DNA from: Argentina anserina
Lineage: Eukaryota; Streptophyta; Magnoliopsida; Rosales; Rosaceae
NCBI RefSeq assembly: GCF_933775445.1
Contig: NC_065872.1
Span: 15,252,001-15,316,000, forward strand
Direction: 5' to 3'
Length of the DNA: 64,000 bases
Position 1 is the stretch's first letter; each line of letters opens with the position of its first letter. The translations under genes were made by a program, and so were the position numbers. The notes under the pieces were generated by a model. The model was not told the DNA's origin and searched no databases. It saw only the letters and a list, made by a program, of their open reading frames with translations. This document shows, piece after piece, positions 1-11,186 of the stretch.

Positions 1-249
1 ACCCTACGCTTTGACGACTTTCTGGGGATTCTCTGCTTTCCAAAATCGGACTGCTGGTGCTGAAGGATCATGGGAATTGAATGGTACCATACCCCAAACA
101 AGAAACAGCCAACTAGGAGTGCTAGGTTAAACGTTTACATGCATATCCATGTGTAGACATATGAAATTTAATGAAGTAAATTATCTTCGTTAAATAATTA
201 AATCGACCAAGAGCCCGACAAAATTACACACGTGGCCCAAAAGTCAACA

Positions 250-1130
250 AAGTTGGTGCAGATCCGAATGAAACTCGTGTCAGTACATAAATGGATGATC
301 GTAACTGAAGCTACGTGATTACAACGTAAATCAGAAATTGAATGTCGTTGACGATTTGAAATGATAATCGGACATTTGATTAAATTAATAAATTCCTTAA
401 CGGTTATAATTAAGTCAATTATTTTCTGTTTAATTTAGTTATGAGAATAACTAATTTTAAATTAATCGGAAAATACATATTGATTTAATTATACAATTAA
501 AGAATTTATTGTTTTAGTGTCATTAAAATATTCTAAAAAAGTAGAAACCTTGACACTATAAATACCCCTTTCAACATGAAGAGAGGGGACTTGGAGAAGA
601 ATGAGAAAAATCACTTGAGCAAGATCACTCTCGACAAATCCCGAAGTTTCTCAAGTCCACGAAGATCATCAAATCCACGAAGAATCATCAAGCGGCCAAA
701 TCGCTCGTTCTTCATCAAATCCAAATCCAAACTCAAGTCCACGACGATCATCAAATCCACGAAGAATCATCAAGCGGTCAAATCGCTCGTTCTTCATCAA
801 ATCCAAATCCAAACTCAAGTTTACGAAGATCATCAAGTCCACGAAGAATCATCAAGCGGCCAAATCGCTCGTTCTTCATCAAATCCAAATCCAAACTCAA
901 GCCCACGAAGAATCATCAAGCGGCTAAATCGCTCATTCTTCATCAAATCCAAATCCAAATCAAACTCAAACTCTCAAGATCAAGTGCACGTCACCCTTGA
1001 GCCAAGTCATATACAGAGATAGAATCAGAGGAGTTCACAAAGATTGTAACCCTGCGCTTGATATTCAATAAATCACATTTTATTTGTACACGTGTCTGCA
1101 TTCTTGCTTATTTTCAGATTCGCGTTCTAC
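250..1130 (+). mobile_element. Solo-LTR-like sequence (probable LTR retrotransposon relic)
   Basis: The stretch has the layout of a plant LTR. There is a TATA box (TATAAATA, 557-564), then a transcribed tandem-repeat region, then a polyadenylation-like signal (CAATAAATC near 1066) and a T/G-rich tail ending in TTCTACA near 1130. The open frame at 576-1022 is a by-product of the repeats, is rich in Lys/Ser/Arg and resembles no known protein. No gag, pol or second LTR is visible in the window, so it is either a solo LTR or the end of an element lying to the left. The 5' border is uncertain and no target-site duplication was found. The LTR call rests on architecture and not on a family match. 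Confidence 0.5.
689..966 (+). repeat. Four-copy tandem repeat, 82-bp period
   Basis: The motif CAAGCGG followed by an AAATCGCTC(G/A)TTCTTCATC stretch begins at 689, 771, 853 and 917. The spacing is 82, 82 and 64 bp, so the last unit is shortened. Copies differ by a few substitutions. It lies just downstream of the TATA box of the LTR-like sequence, in what would be the transcribed R/U5 part. Confidence 0.8.
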
Positions 1131-1403
1131 ACCATGGTGATTGGAATTTGTAAAACTATTTGATTCAAATATTGTTATTGGCCTTCTTATATTTATATAT
1201 GCGTTGTCTCTTCTCTACCAAAGTTCGTTTCATCTCTTTCGATCAATTGTTGTGTTCTTAAAATACTGAGTTACCATATCATTTATCACTTAATTTGATT
1301 AATTTCCACTTCAGATGCGCTGCCCGCGCAGGGGCTATTCTCTTGCGATTTGTTGTGCTAGGGTTTATTAGTATAGTGTCCAAGTAGTCAAAATTATGTG
1401 AAA

Positions 1404-1960
1404 ATGTTTAGTCCAATTTCATTATCTGGCCCAACGGAGTTCGATGTGATGAAAAGCAAAGAACTTGACATGTTCTTGCACAACGATGCCGGGATTATGT
1501 GTGAGGAGATTGTTGAAGAAACAAACGCTAAGGTATCTCACTTTTGGGTCATACAGGCTAGGAGTTCATAGCCCTGGGCAGATATAGACACACTCTGCGT
1601 CGAACCAGCATATGTGACAAGAGAAGAGGGTTTCTTTCTTTGTGAATGGAAATGCGAGAGACGAATACGACGTCATGCCCATAATTACCCCAGCTTATCC
1701 TTCTATGAACTCTAGCAATTAGTAACAAGGTGTCGCGTAGTACCTTGCGTTTCATGTTAGGGGAGTTTCAGAGGGAAGATGACATTTGTAAGACCATGGA
1801 AGTAAACGGTAAGGATGCTGATTTGGGTACCCTTTTCGAGTCATATGCTTTCTTTGACGCATATAATAACTACTTGCTGATAGACATAAGTGCAAGAGAT
1901 ACTGAGATCTCAGGAAATGGAAAGGCTGGGTTGAGTCCCCGCTTCGTCGACTTACATTGA
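1404..1960 (+). pseudogene. Two unrecognised exon-like coding pieces
   Basis: An open frame from ATG 1404 runs to 1532 and ends at a good donor (AAG|GTATCT). A second frame opens at 1730 after AACAAG and continues to the stop at 1960 in a compatible phase (NAK joined to VSRSTLRFM). The second piece encodes residues such as FESYAFFDAYNNYLLIDI, which look like a folded protein and not random sequence. The 1533-1729 gap would be a short intron. I do not recognise the family. No good continuation downstream was found before 3254, only scattered fragments up to about 2500, so this is most likely a gene remnant. It could also be the 5' part of a gene whose later exons I failed to see. Confidence 0.3.
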
Positions 1961-2786
1961 CTGAGACAGAAACTTGCCGCATGTTGCAGTACTGTCACCC
2001 ACACCCTGGTGATTTTGCAGACAAACCCTATCTTTCCGCAGCTCATTCTTCATGGGACTCAATGTAACCAACAAGCTCAAGTCAATTGAGGTGAGTCAGG
2101 TGAGCCAGTTTACTTAGGGAGATGTGTTGATGATTTCAATTTTTTAAGTACGTAGCATGTGAAGGAAAATTCTGTTCTAAGCTGCTGCATATCATGCAGC
2201 AGCATTTTCCTCCACATACAAGCACATACACCCACACGTGCATTATATGATAAGCCTCTTTCACCACACACACTTGTGTGTATACCATACCTTGCTGCAC
2301 AGCAGACAAGCCCAACACGTGAATGCTTATATTTCAAGGAAGACTGGAATGGAAATTCGTGTATCCCATGTGAAGCACAAGGACATTTCTAGTTTTGTTT
2401 TTCCTGGAGGAATCCGATCGTCCCGTACATCTAGATTGACTTCAGAGTTCGAACAGAAGGCGCGCAACGCTCTCCACAACCAGAGGTTTCCGGCGATATA
2501 GCTCAATGTGAATTTAAAACAACTGTTCTAGGTGGAAGTGTGGAACGGATGGAGACCAAGAGGAGAAAAAGGGAGGAGGACACCTTTTTTTTTCTTTTTC
2601 CTTAATTTCGTTTCCATTAATGGATCATGAATTTCATTGCTTGAAAAGTTGAAATTTATTTTAGAACATCTAATCCCTTTTGATGAAGACTTGAACTAAT
2701 TAATATGAACATGTTTAATTGAGAATTACCAGCGCGGATTCGGCGGAATAGATCTTCAGTTTCCTTCTTTCCTTCTGTGTTTGAAA

Positions 2787-2840
2787 AGATTTACCATCTA
2801 GATTCTTCTCAAAAAAAAAAAGATTTACCATCTAGATTCT
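2787..2840. repeat. 20-bp direct repeat around a tiny poly-A insertion
   Basis: The 20-mer beginning AGATTTACC and ending AGATTCT occurs at 2787-2806 and again at 2821-2840. Between the copies lie only TCTC and about ten A residues. This is the structure left by target-primed retroposition of an almost completely truncated poly-A tail: target duplication, short tail, target duplication. A simple replication-slippage duplication is the alternative. Confidence 0.55.
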
Positions 2841-3162
2841 AGAACTTGTCAAAAGTTGGCAGATTTGAGTAAAGATTGCTTGGATGACAAGGAAATATTC
2901 ACATTATTGTAAAGCAAATGTTGTTACGCAGACAATCAGTATACTAGAAATTTTCCGACAATCAGACAATCTACGTTAAATTGTTTTCCATAAATTTATT
3001 TTGGTAGATGAATAGAGGGATGTCGGTTAAGTAGATGAATCTCCGTCTAACTGACAGTATCTTTTATTTTGGTACGTAAATATTAAGAATTGGTCCAGAA
3101 TTACATAGTCCATGATATTCTATTATTTCGTTGAAAAAGGAATGTTTTTTAATCTGCTAGCT

Positions 3163-3171
3163 ATATAAATA
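3163..3171 (+). promoter_or_regulatory. TATA box of the metalloproteinase gene
   Basis: TATATAAAT lies about 85 bp upstream of the ATG at 3254, a normal distance for a short-leader plant gene. Confidence 0.5.
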
Positions 3172-3253
3172 TAGGGGTGTTTCTGTAGCTTTTGAGACTC
3201 ACACTTGGAAAGTTAGGAATACCTCCTTGCCTGGTGCCCTAGCCTTCAATACA

Positions 3254-4114
3254 ATGGCAGCAAATAGCTATAGCATTATTACCTTTCTTCTTGTTCTTAT
3301 GGGAGCTTTACTCCCCATCCTAACTGAGTCCCGCCAGCTGCAGCATACGGCCAAGGCGGTCATAGGCGTTGATGAGCTTAGAACCTACCTTACAGCCTTT
3401 GGATATCTTTCCAAGGACTCCACCAACGATGAACAGCAGCAGCAGCACCTCTTAGAATCTGCACTGAAGACGTACCAGAGAACCTACAAGTTAAAAGTTA
3501 CTGGAAAGTTGGATTCCGACACAATGGAATTGATAAGCACACCGCGATGTGGAATGCCTGATCATAATCTCATCAATGGTACTACTCAAAAGGGTTCCCA
3601 TCAAGCCCTCTATAAACTCGGATCAACATTATGGCCACCCACAATGTACCATCTCCCATACTTAATCTCCCAGGGAGATATTCCCGCAATAGGAATTATA
3701 GGATACGACGCTTTGGCTCAAGCAGCTGCTCAAGCATTCGCCATATGGGCTGCAGTTTCCAATTTTACATTTACTGAAGTCGGACAAGATAAACCCTATT
3801 ACCTGGACCTTAGCTTTCGACTTGGTGAGCATGGAGATGGCCAACCCTTTGATGGTCCGCTTGGGGTATTAGCGCATGCTTTCTTCCCCACGCGTGGACT
3901 TCTGCATTTTGATGCAGATGAGAATTGGAGTTTGGCACCAAAACAGGACCAGTTTGACTTGGTATACACAGCTCTACATGAAATAGGTCATCTTCTTGGA
4001 CTTGCTCACAGTGAGAATCCTGATGCAGTAATGTATGCTTCCATGAAGCCAGGTGCCCACTCGAGGGTTTTGCACGCCGATGACATTGCTGCAATACATG
4101 CTATGTACTCTTAA
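3254..4114 (+). CDS. Matrix metalloproteinase (matrixin, M10A), intronless
   Basis: A 286-residue secreted zinc endopeptidase. Visible parts in order: a hydrophobic signal peptide (about 1-26); a peptidoglycan-binding-like propeptide with the cysteine switch PRCGMPD (97-103), whose Cys keeps the zymogen inactive; the catalytic domain with GDGQPFDGP (about 194-202) and LHFDADE (217-223) metal-site segments; the zinc signature HEIGHLLGLAH (His242, Glu243, His246, His252); and the Met-turn at Met260. Plant MMPs act in the apoplast or at the plasma membrane. The usual switch in plants is PRCGNPD, so Met replaces Asn here. The protein stops soon after the catalytic domain. Several Arabidopsis MMPs carry a longer tail with a GPI signal, absent here. 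The start at 3254 is the first ATG before the signal peptide; the frame extends upstream only through a TTG. All catalytic residues are present, so it looks functional. Confidence 0.93.
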   Translation: MAANSYSIITFLLVLMGALLPILTESRQLQHTAKAVIGVDELRTYLTAFGYLSKDSTNDEQQQQHLLESALKTYQRTYKLKVTGKLDSDTMELISTPRCGMPDHNLINGTTQKGSHQALYKLGSTLWPPTMYHLPYLISQGDIPAIGIIGYDALAQAAAQAFAIWAAVSNFTFTEVGQDKPYYLDLSFRLGEHGDGQPFDGPLGVLAHAFFPTRGLLHFDADENWSLAPKQDQFDLVYTALHEIGHLLGLAHSENPDAVMYASMKPGAHSRVLHADDIAAIHAMYS

Positions 4115-5513
4115 TTATTCATTACAGCTGCTCCTTTATTTTTCCACCCTTTTTGGTCAAGTTTTCGAACAAATTTAATTAATGAAGTTTCTATCGATTT
4201 TGTTTCAAGGGATATCCTACTATATTCTCAGTAGTATCCATTTTACATATATACATATCAGAAATATTACCTAGCACAATGTATGCCTCTAAATAACTCA
4301 TCTGCCATGCATGCGAATCTAAACCAGAAGATGACTGGAATATAATGCCTTGACTACAGCAAAGCCAACTTACAGTACTTTAGCACAATGTCGATGATCC
4401 CATACGAAAAGTACCACTAAAAAAGATAATCAAATGTATCATACGAAAAGTACTATACCAACAAAAGAGACTGATGACCACAAATTCATTCTGTCATTAG
4501 TCATTACATTATGTATGGAATGTGAAATTATCCTTTCTTACCAATTCGAGCTCTGTCCAAGCTATGTCAAAAGAATCGGATGAGCTTGAAGATTATAGAG
4601 ATCAAGCCAAAGACTTTGCATGCCGGAACATGAACGGTGGTCACGTTATGAAGGCTGTAAAATCTAACAATGCAGCTGTCATGTCACTGCTTGTTCATAT
4701 AATGAGGACTTGGAGGAACTTGACTGTAGTAAACTTAAGGCGCTGAAACTGTGATGAAGCCAATAATAATCAAAGTTAATTTAATTACTTTGGCCAGTGG
4801 AACATGTTGATCCGCTGCACAGAATTTAGAAATCTTGTTTATTTTCTTTCGCGTTGTATGTATGTCTGTATAATTGAAACTTAATGAAAAGATTAATTGA
4901 TTCTCTTTAATCACTATTTCGGGTGGCTTTTGTGTATTAATTTTCTATTGGCTAACTTCAGACCAAGCTAATAACTGTTGCATTTGCTAAATTTACTAGA
5001 TGTGTCTATCATGTCAAAGAATTGCCTTTGATCAATCGACTCAGAGCACCACAAATTTGTAACACAATAATTTGTGTGATATGAGTTATAAAATTCGTTG
5101 AAGAAATGTTAAAGAGTGTGATATGTGTGTCATTTGTGATCATTGTAGGGACTCTTGCAAACTTTGTCTGCACACTTTATATATGCCAGAAAACCAAAAT
5201 GGTTTATTAAGAAAGTAAAAAAAAAAAAATACTGGCTTAGTGGTTTTCAATGTCAATTTGGGTTATATGAGACTCATAGTCCAACCCTAATTCTCAACAG
5301 TACAAGTGTACAATGTGTGTAGGACCCTGTTTTAAACACCTTTCCTATTCCATAATTATCAGAATATATATTAAAACAAATTACTTAGAGCCCAAGAAAA
5401 TTTGATCGAAAGGGCATGAATCTGAATTGGAACAGATTTTGTTCTCTAAATCAATATTTTGTTTCCTTTCTTCCCTCATGAGCTTTAGGTGACGCACATA
5501 TCTTCAAGCGCGC
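4115..5513. other. Intergenic region
   Basis: AT-rich. A short open frame at 4522-4746 resembles nothing I know. No transposon ends were recognised. Confidence 0.4.
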
Positions 5514-6263
5514 ATGAGTTTGGGGGAGAGCTCTAAGGCACCCATGGCTATTCTCACCGATGAAAATGATATCAGGGCCGTCTTCAATCTTTGTTTTCTG
5601 AAGCATGTGGTCATCGATTCTCAAAAGGAAATACAGAAGCAGCTGAAGGACACTAAGCTCAACTGCTCGAGTCTCTTGCCCAAATCAGGGTATACCCAAA
5701 TGCCGAAACCAAACCAATGCAGTAACTAGGGCAAGGCCTGAAGCGAAAAGCGGAGGAAGCCGAAGAAGAAGAAGCCATGGATATTGTACAAGCAGCAGAA
5801 CCACAGCAAGGTTTGTTCTTCGGAAACTATACCCCTCCTAAACTCCCACCAGTCCCAACCCTACATCAATTCATCGAAATTTGCAGCCATCCTTTTGAGA
5901 AGCAATTGACAGCTACCGACGTGGATGATTATCAGAGAAGGCTAGTTATGAGCAAAGAGGATGTGCATAAGCACCTAATGCCATTGTTGAAGGAGAATGA
6001 AGATCTTTATGAAGGATTTGACGTGGTGACTTATGACTTGGCCGGGAAGGAGTACCCAATGAAGTTCAAAAGTTGGGGGAAGGTTCATGTCTTAACTGCA
6101 GGATGGCAAGCTTTCCGCAAGGATCATGGATTGATTCGTAATGAACACTTTGTCACTGTGGATATTTCGAAATGTTGCAACCGGTAATCTTTGCTTTGTG
6201 ATCGAGGTGAGAAAGTTGCTGGTGTATGAGGCCGTCAAGAGAAGAAGAACAAGGCGGAATTGA
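5514..6263 (+). pseudogene. B3-domain gene (REM/DUF313-like) with frame breaks
   Basis: The frame from ATG 5777 to 6187 encodes a B3-type DNA-binding domain of the plant group with the pattern KQLTATDVDDYQRRLVMSKE followed by LKENEDLYEGFDV and YPMKFKSWGK. The last strand of the domain appears in another frame: from about 6159 the +1 frame reads WIFRNVATGNLCFVIEVR and runs to a stop at 6261-6263, which matches how this family ends. A single extra G near 6158 explains the switch, and the observed frame ends early at CCNR. An upstream ORF (5514-5729) may be the N-terminal part in yet another frame, separated by a stop at 5727. If the break is real the domain is incomplete; a sequencing error or an overlooked tiny intron is possible. 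B3 proteins of this group are nuclear and mostly uncharacterised. Confidence 0.6.
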
Positions 6264-6813
6264 ACCACCACCAACCGAAAAAAGGTCTAGTATAGTGATC
6301 ACTGACCCTTTTGTTTCAAAATATTGGAGTACAATCTTATTTCTTAGTATGTTTTTGGGGTAGTGTAGTCTTGATGTAGTCCTAATTTCCCATCTTTTGG
6401 TTAGTGCTTGGGGAGTTCTATATATAAATATAGTTGTGAGACGAGTATTTTGAAGATTTGGAGATTCCATTTGTCCCCTGGTCTCTCATGTCTGTGCTTC
6501 TCATAGATTTGAGGCCCCCTGCATTGTACATGAAAATTTACTGTGTATCTAGTAATTTAGTCACCATACTGACCATAGTGGTCCTATCTATGAATGAATA
6601 GAACGGTTCACGCATCAGATTAGAATAGCTATGGCAGTTTCAGAACCAAAATGGAAGACAACTAAACCAGACAGATATTATGATGCCATTCATGCTCTAC
6701 CAGCTGACAAAACAAATCTAGAGAGTTAATCTACATTATTCATTTCCATATAAAGAGGAACTTTTCAACTACACTACTGCAATACAAGAGTGGAAACTGA
6801 GACAATCTACCAA
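6264..6813. other. Convergent 3' region between the B3 and BTB genes
   Basis: No gene seen. The two neighbours are convergent, so both 3' UTRs should lie here. Confidence 0.45.
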
Positions 6814-9099
6814 TCATCTGGATTCAATAGCAGAAGTTTCGGAGCCTCTAAGAAAGGACCTACGCCACCATATCTGGAAAGCTTTGCTCAGGTTAGGGCA
6901 GTCGGTGCTGTGCTTTGAGAAATATCGGAACCATTCCATAAAAAGCGTATACTGCTGCTTCAGTGGCAGCGTAAGGAGCGTCTGACCCAACGCTTCCTCC
7001 AAACTCTTTATGTCAAGCCCCTTCCTACATCTTTGCAGCCAACCGAAATCCAGAAGCATTGGACCAAACCATGCCTGAAGAAGCCCTGATCTCGACTCTG
7101 ACCGGCATTGTAGTTTTCGGGTCCCCATTGCAACAAACAATATTGCAGAAACTCGGCTCAGCTCATACCTGACCATAGGAGAAGTATCACCATGCATTTT
7201 AAGAAGTTCTCCCTGCTCAGCCCATATATCCACAAAATCTTCAGCCATTTGCTGATCAAGCAAGATGTCTAGCAGCCAATTTATATTATCAACCTGCCTT
7301 GAGACGCGTTCTATCATAGGCTTACCTGTCTCCTTCCCTGCTTTATGATGAGAAATGTTGCCATTGGCCTCCTCAAAGAGACTAACCAGTGAAGACACAC
7401 ATGACCGACATACGGCATAAATATCTTCCTTATTCAGGTCATGATGGTCCTTCTTATACACTGAACTTCTGCATAGGAGACCCTTTACTAACAACTTCAG
7501 TTCATGCCTTGCATTTAAATCTGTACAAGTGGTGATAGACGAGACAAGTTGTTTGGATAAGTTTTGTTGAGAATCGACAGAGTCAAGCAAGTAAAGTCTG
7601 GCCAAGATGTCTCTAGTCGTTGTCTCATCAAACTTAAACCTTGTAAACAGATTCCTAAGTTTCTCCTCTTCTTCCTCAGTCCAAGGAACAGCCTCAAGAT
7701 ATTTTAAACAGGACAAGACACCCTTAGTGAACATGATGCCTGCAGATACCTAGCAATAATAGAAAAGAGATCATCAACAGTGCACACTACTATGAATAAC
7801 ATTACCCCCATAGAAAATGTCATATAGTTCTCCCCACTCTTACGGTGAAGTTCAATGACACCTAACTTTCTAATTTATTCATACCACTTATATGGGAAAA
7901 GAAAACACATGTACAAGTCATAAACAAACTACATTACATGAGTTCTGACCAATATATGACTGAAGTCACTGAACAGAACTGTTCTCCAATTCACAACCAA
8001 GTTTATGGAAATCCATGAACCAGTATTGTTGTGTAATGTAAAAACATGGAAATTTATGAAAGTGAAATGCCATTACAAGTTCATCAGTGAATACCTGTCT
8101 ATTGATTATGGAACGGGAGCTGACAAGTTTACGTATTACCATCACAACATTGTATGACCGCACTAGTAGCCTTCTTAATATTTTTCCAGACGCTAGAGAT
8201 CATAGTATATCTTATTTCCGTTAGTCTTTGTTTCCTAGGGGTAAAGACCACACAACAAAACTACTGGTACTTAAACTCTCAAGGCCATCGCCACTGTCAG
8301 TCTAACCATCAATCAAGACTGCACAGAGGATCACAGTGTTGAAAACTAACTAGTCGAACTTAAAATAATCCACTTCCTATAAGTAAAAACAAAAGGGGGT
8401 AAGTAGGCAACTGACCTCAAGCACATCAATAACTCGATACGCTCCAATCCTGAGCAGCCGCTTGGTGACGTCATCCTCCTCCACCTCAAACATGAGCTCA
8501 ATGGCTTCTCTGAACACACCCAAATTCTCCACCTCCGGCACCTCAATTCGACACATTTTCGACCCCGCCGACGCCGACGCCGACGAAGAGGAGCCGCCGC
8601 TACTCCTCCTACACTCGCTGATCAAACCGGCGAAGAGCTCCGAATTCGAGCTCAGAACCTCGGAGTTGAGCTCCAGAACCAAGCCCCCGCCCCTCTTCCC
8701 TCTCAAATTCAACCTCACATCGAACACATTGCCACTCTCCGACCTCGAAGCGACGGCGGCTTCGGGTCGGGTCTGGGCTGGGCCCGGGGCGGCACGGAAG
8801 CTCTCGGATCTCACGGCGGAGGAGGGAGGCGGAGGCGGAGGAGGAGAGGGGCCGGGCTGGATCGGGCTGGAGTCGATAGGGGAGACCCGACCCGGGGAAA
8901 GGATCCGGCCGACTAAGCTGAGGCCGGGGGAGCTGGGGACGGAGGCGGGTTTGGAGACGTCGAGCCTAGTATGATTGTGGATGGGTTTAGTAGGGTCGGC
9001 GAGGGAGTCGGGACTGGAGGGAGGGACTGTGAAGGAGCAGCACCATGACCGACGCTGGCGGGAGGAGAGGGTGTTCCGCCGTCGGGAAATGTCGTCCAT
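6814..9099 (-). CDS. BTB/POZ domain protein, At2g13690-like
   Basis: Two exons on the minus strand, 9099-8416 and 7749-6814, joined in phase 0 (DVLE|VSAGIMFTKG) give 539 residues. The 7749 acceptor (TTGCTAG) keeps the frame; the nearer CTGCAG acceptor does not. The N-terminal 110 residues are Ser/Pro-rich with an eight-proline run (about 86-92). A divergent BTB/POZ domain spans about 126-228, interrupted by a Ser/Ala loop (about 166-180). The remainder is helical and contains VPWTEEEEEKLR, a segment I associate with the Arabidopsis At2g13690 group. BTB proteins often act as CUL3 ubiquitin-ligase adaptors, but that role is not shown for this subgroup. A GA microsatellite (about 9136-9149) lies in the 5' leader. 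No breaks seen. Confidence 0.88.
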
Positions 9100-9520
9100 T
9101 GTGACGTCAGCTGGTGACGGGGGTGTTCTGTCCTGAGAGAGAGAGAGAGGCAGTGGAGTTTGGAAGAAGAGGAGAAAGGAGAAGATGCTGAGTGTGAGTG
9201 AGTTGCTTTGGGTGTGTCACAACTCACAAGGTTACAGATACTTTCTTTAATTTTTTATTTCTTCTTCTTGGGAATGGTGCACGCGTTTTTTGCAGTTTTG
9301 TTCGGTATGTACCTTTGCTGCTTTTCCGTGTTTTTTTTTATTTTCTTTTGTTTTTGTTTTTAAATTTACGACTTTTGAAAAACTAATTAAGAGCGTGTTA
9401 AAAAATACTTCGATGGTTGCTTTGTATTTCACTTTTTCATTCCACAAAAAACTGTAAACAAGATTGAGAAGTCTAGGGTGGTATAACATACATCAAGTAT
9501 TCCAAGTTTTGTATTTGATC

Positions 9521-9975
9521 CAATGTTTAAAAAAGCACTCCTTGAGGGCACGATATAGCGCGCGTTGTGCCAAGATAAGTCAATTTCATCTCAAGGCTCC
9601 ATTTATAAAGTTTTTGACACGAAATACGTCGCATTTGGCTCGTCTCGGTGCGTCTTTCACGCTATATCACACCTTGAGATGAATTTGATATTATTGTTGA
9701 CATGTATGCAATAACTTTAATGATAAATATATAAGAAATTAGAATAAGAGAATTACAATTTATGCGTCTGTTAATTTAAAATATATGAATTTTAAAAATA
9801 TTTTAAATATTTTATTTAAATTAAGAACTATTTTTATCCACATAATATTTACATGTTTTATAATAATCTGAATATTTATAAAGCACGAAAGGTTTCACCT
9901 CGACGCTTTAAGTCTTCGGGGGCTTGAGGCTCTAACAAAACGCCTCGCCTCACACTTTCGCCTTTTTAAACCTTG
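9521..9975. mobile_element. hAT-type MITE, 455 bp, perfect 8-bp TSD
   Basis: The ends are imperfect inverted repeats: CAATGTTTAAAAAAGC on the left, and on the right the reverse complement reads CAAGGTTTAAAAAGGCG. The 8-bp sequence ATTTGATC flanks it exactly on both sides (9513-9520 and 9976-9983). An 8-bp duplication is typical of the hAT superfamily. The interior is AT-rich with GC-rich arms and no coding capacity, as expected for a non-autonomous element. It lies upstream of HPY2 and upstream of the divergent BTB gene. Confidence 0.82.
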
Positions 9976-10424
9976 ATTTGATCTTTGGTGCCACTGGTCA
10001 TTTTTGTATTTCAAATCGAATACTCCATTCCCTTGCATATTTTAGTGACATCATATAGCTGCTCTAAAGAAGCAATGCTAAAGAATGTAAGTAGTTGATA
10101 CAGATAATAGTCGTGGTATGGGTCTAAGATGATAACTTGATAAGAATGTGAGTAGCTGCTCTGAATGATACGGGTTTGGGTTTACATGATAGTCATGAAC
10201 TGACATGGGTTTAAGACCACAACTTTAATTTAGCGATATCAGAGTGTAGCGCCAGATGACGAGCCTTTAATTTTTTATTTGCATTTCATTTTTTGCAGTG
10301 TAATGATTTGGGTTGTTTGTGAGACTTTTTATTTTGTGATGAGTCATCTTTTTTGTCATATTCATCACCAACTGACGATTTTTACATGATTTTTCTCTTT
10401 TGCCCATTGATTATTAGGTAGGCT

Positions 10425-10977
10425 CAAGGTTCTAAAAAGTGCTAGGTGATATGCAAACGGACAATCACATTCTAGCGCATAGACGGTTAAGCAGCGCCTT
10501 AGGCGGTTTCAAATTATTAAATATTTATTTATTTTTATACATATATTTAAACTATTTTAATGATTAAAAATATATAATCATGTTTAATATTAATTTTAAA
10601 AATACTTCAAATAGTCTAAATTCATAATAAATTAAGTAGAAAGTCCATAAAAATATTTAAAGAAAAGATAAATAATAAAACAAATGTAATAATACTAAAT
10701 CTCAAGTTCTTTCTCTTCAAATTATTCTCTAACTCATTCAGTTTCGGACTCAAATTCAAACTTAATATTCATATTTTTTTCCTCTTCTTCTACTGATGAG
10801 ATTCAGTTTTCAGAAAAGAGACAAAGAGTGAGAACTGCAGCCTATTTTAGTTTTTTTTAATGTCAAATGATAGTTGACCACCTAGGACTGAATAGAGCCT
10901 CATATGACTGCCTAGGTGGCCGAGGCAAAAAACACGGTGGTGGGTGACCTGCGCCTAGACCGTTTTTTAGAACATTG
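10425..10977. mobile_element. hAT-like MITE, 553 bp, decayed TSD
   Basis: Inverted ends read CAAGGTTCTAAAAAGTGC and, in reverse complement from the right, CAATGTTCTAAAAAACGG. Both arms carry a CTAGG(T/C)G motif. The flanking 8-mers GGTAGGCT (10417-10424) and AGTAGGTA (10978-10985) agree at five positions, consistent with an older 8-bp duplication. The interior is AT-rich and non-coding. The ends resemble those of the MITE at 9521-9975 but are not the same sequence. Confidence 0.65.
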
Positions 10978-11186
10978 AGTAGGTATTATTCATTATTTCT
11001 TCATTATTTTCTTAATAGTTATTTTAGTGGTGGTCTAAATATTAGGGACGACGATACTCACGATAGTGTCTAGAATTATATTTGCCTCACTTTTTTGGTC
11101 TTGATTTTTTCAGAGTTTCGACTCGCAAAACTCCCTCCAAAAGTAGCCAGCCTCACTCCACCCGCCTATAGCCCAAATCCCCCTCC

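Larger units (their letters stand above)
1961..3253. other. Intergenic region upstream of the metalloproteinase gene
   Basis: AT-rich DNA with no supported gene. It contains a short direct repeat separated by a poly-A run (2787-2840, listed separately) and the metalloproteinase promoter at its right end. Confidence 0.5.

Noticed and set aside
689..966. CRISPR-like array
   Set aside because: Units are directly abutting tandem repeats with no unique spacers, in a plant genome.
576..1022. 148-codon basic open frame
   Set aside because: It is the translation of the 82-bp tandem repeats in an LTR-like sequence; composition follows the repeat and no domain is present.
3227..3253. Upstream extension of the metalloproteinase to 3227
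   Set aside because: The codon there is TTG; the ATG at 3254 sits directly before the signal peptide.
7735..7739. CTGCAG acceptor for BTB exon 2
   Set aside because: It gives the wrong phase; the TTGCTAG acceptor (exon from 7749) keeps the frame and restores a family-like junction.
8462..8974. 170-codon plus-strand ORF
   Set aside because: Antisense of the GC-rich first exon of the BTB gene.
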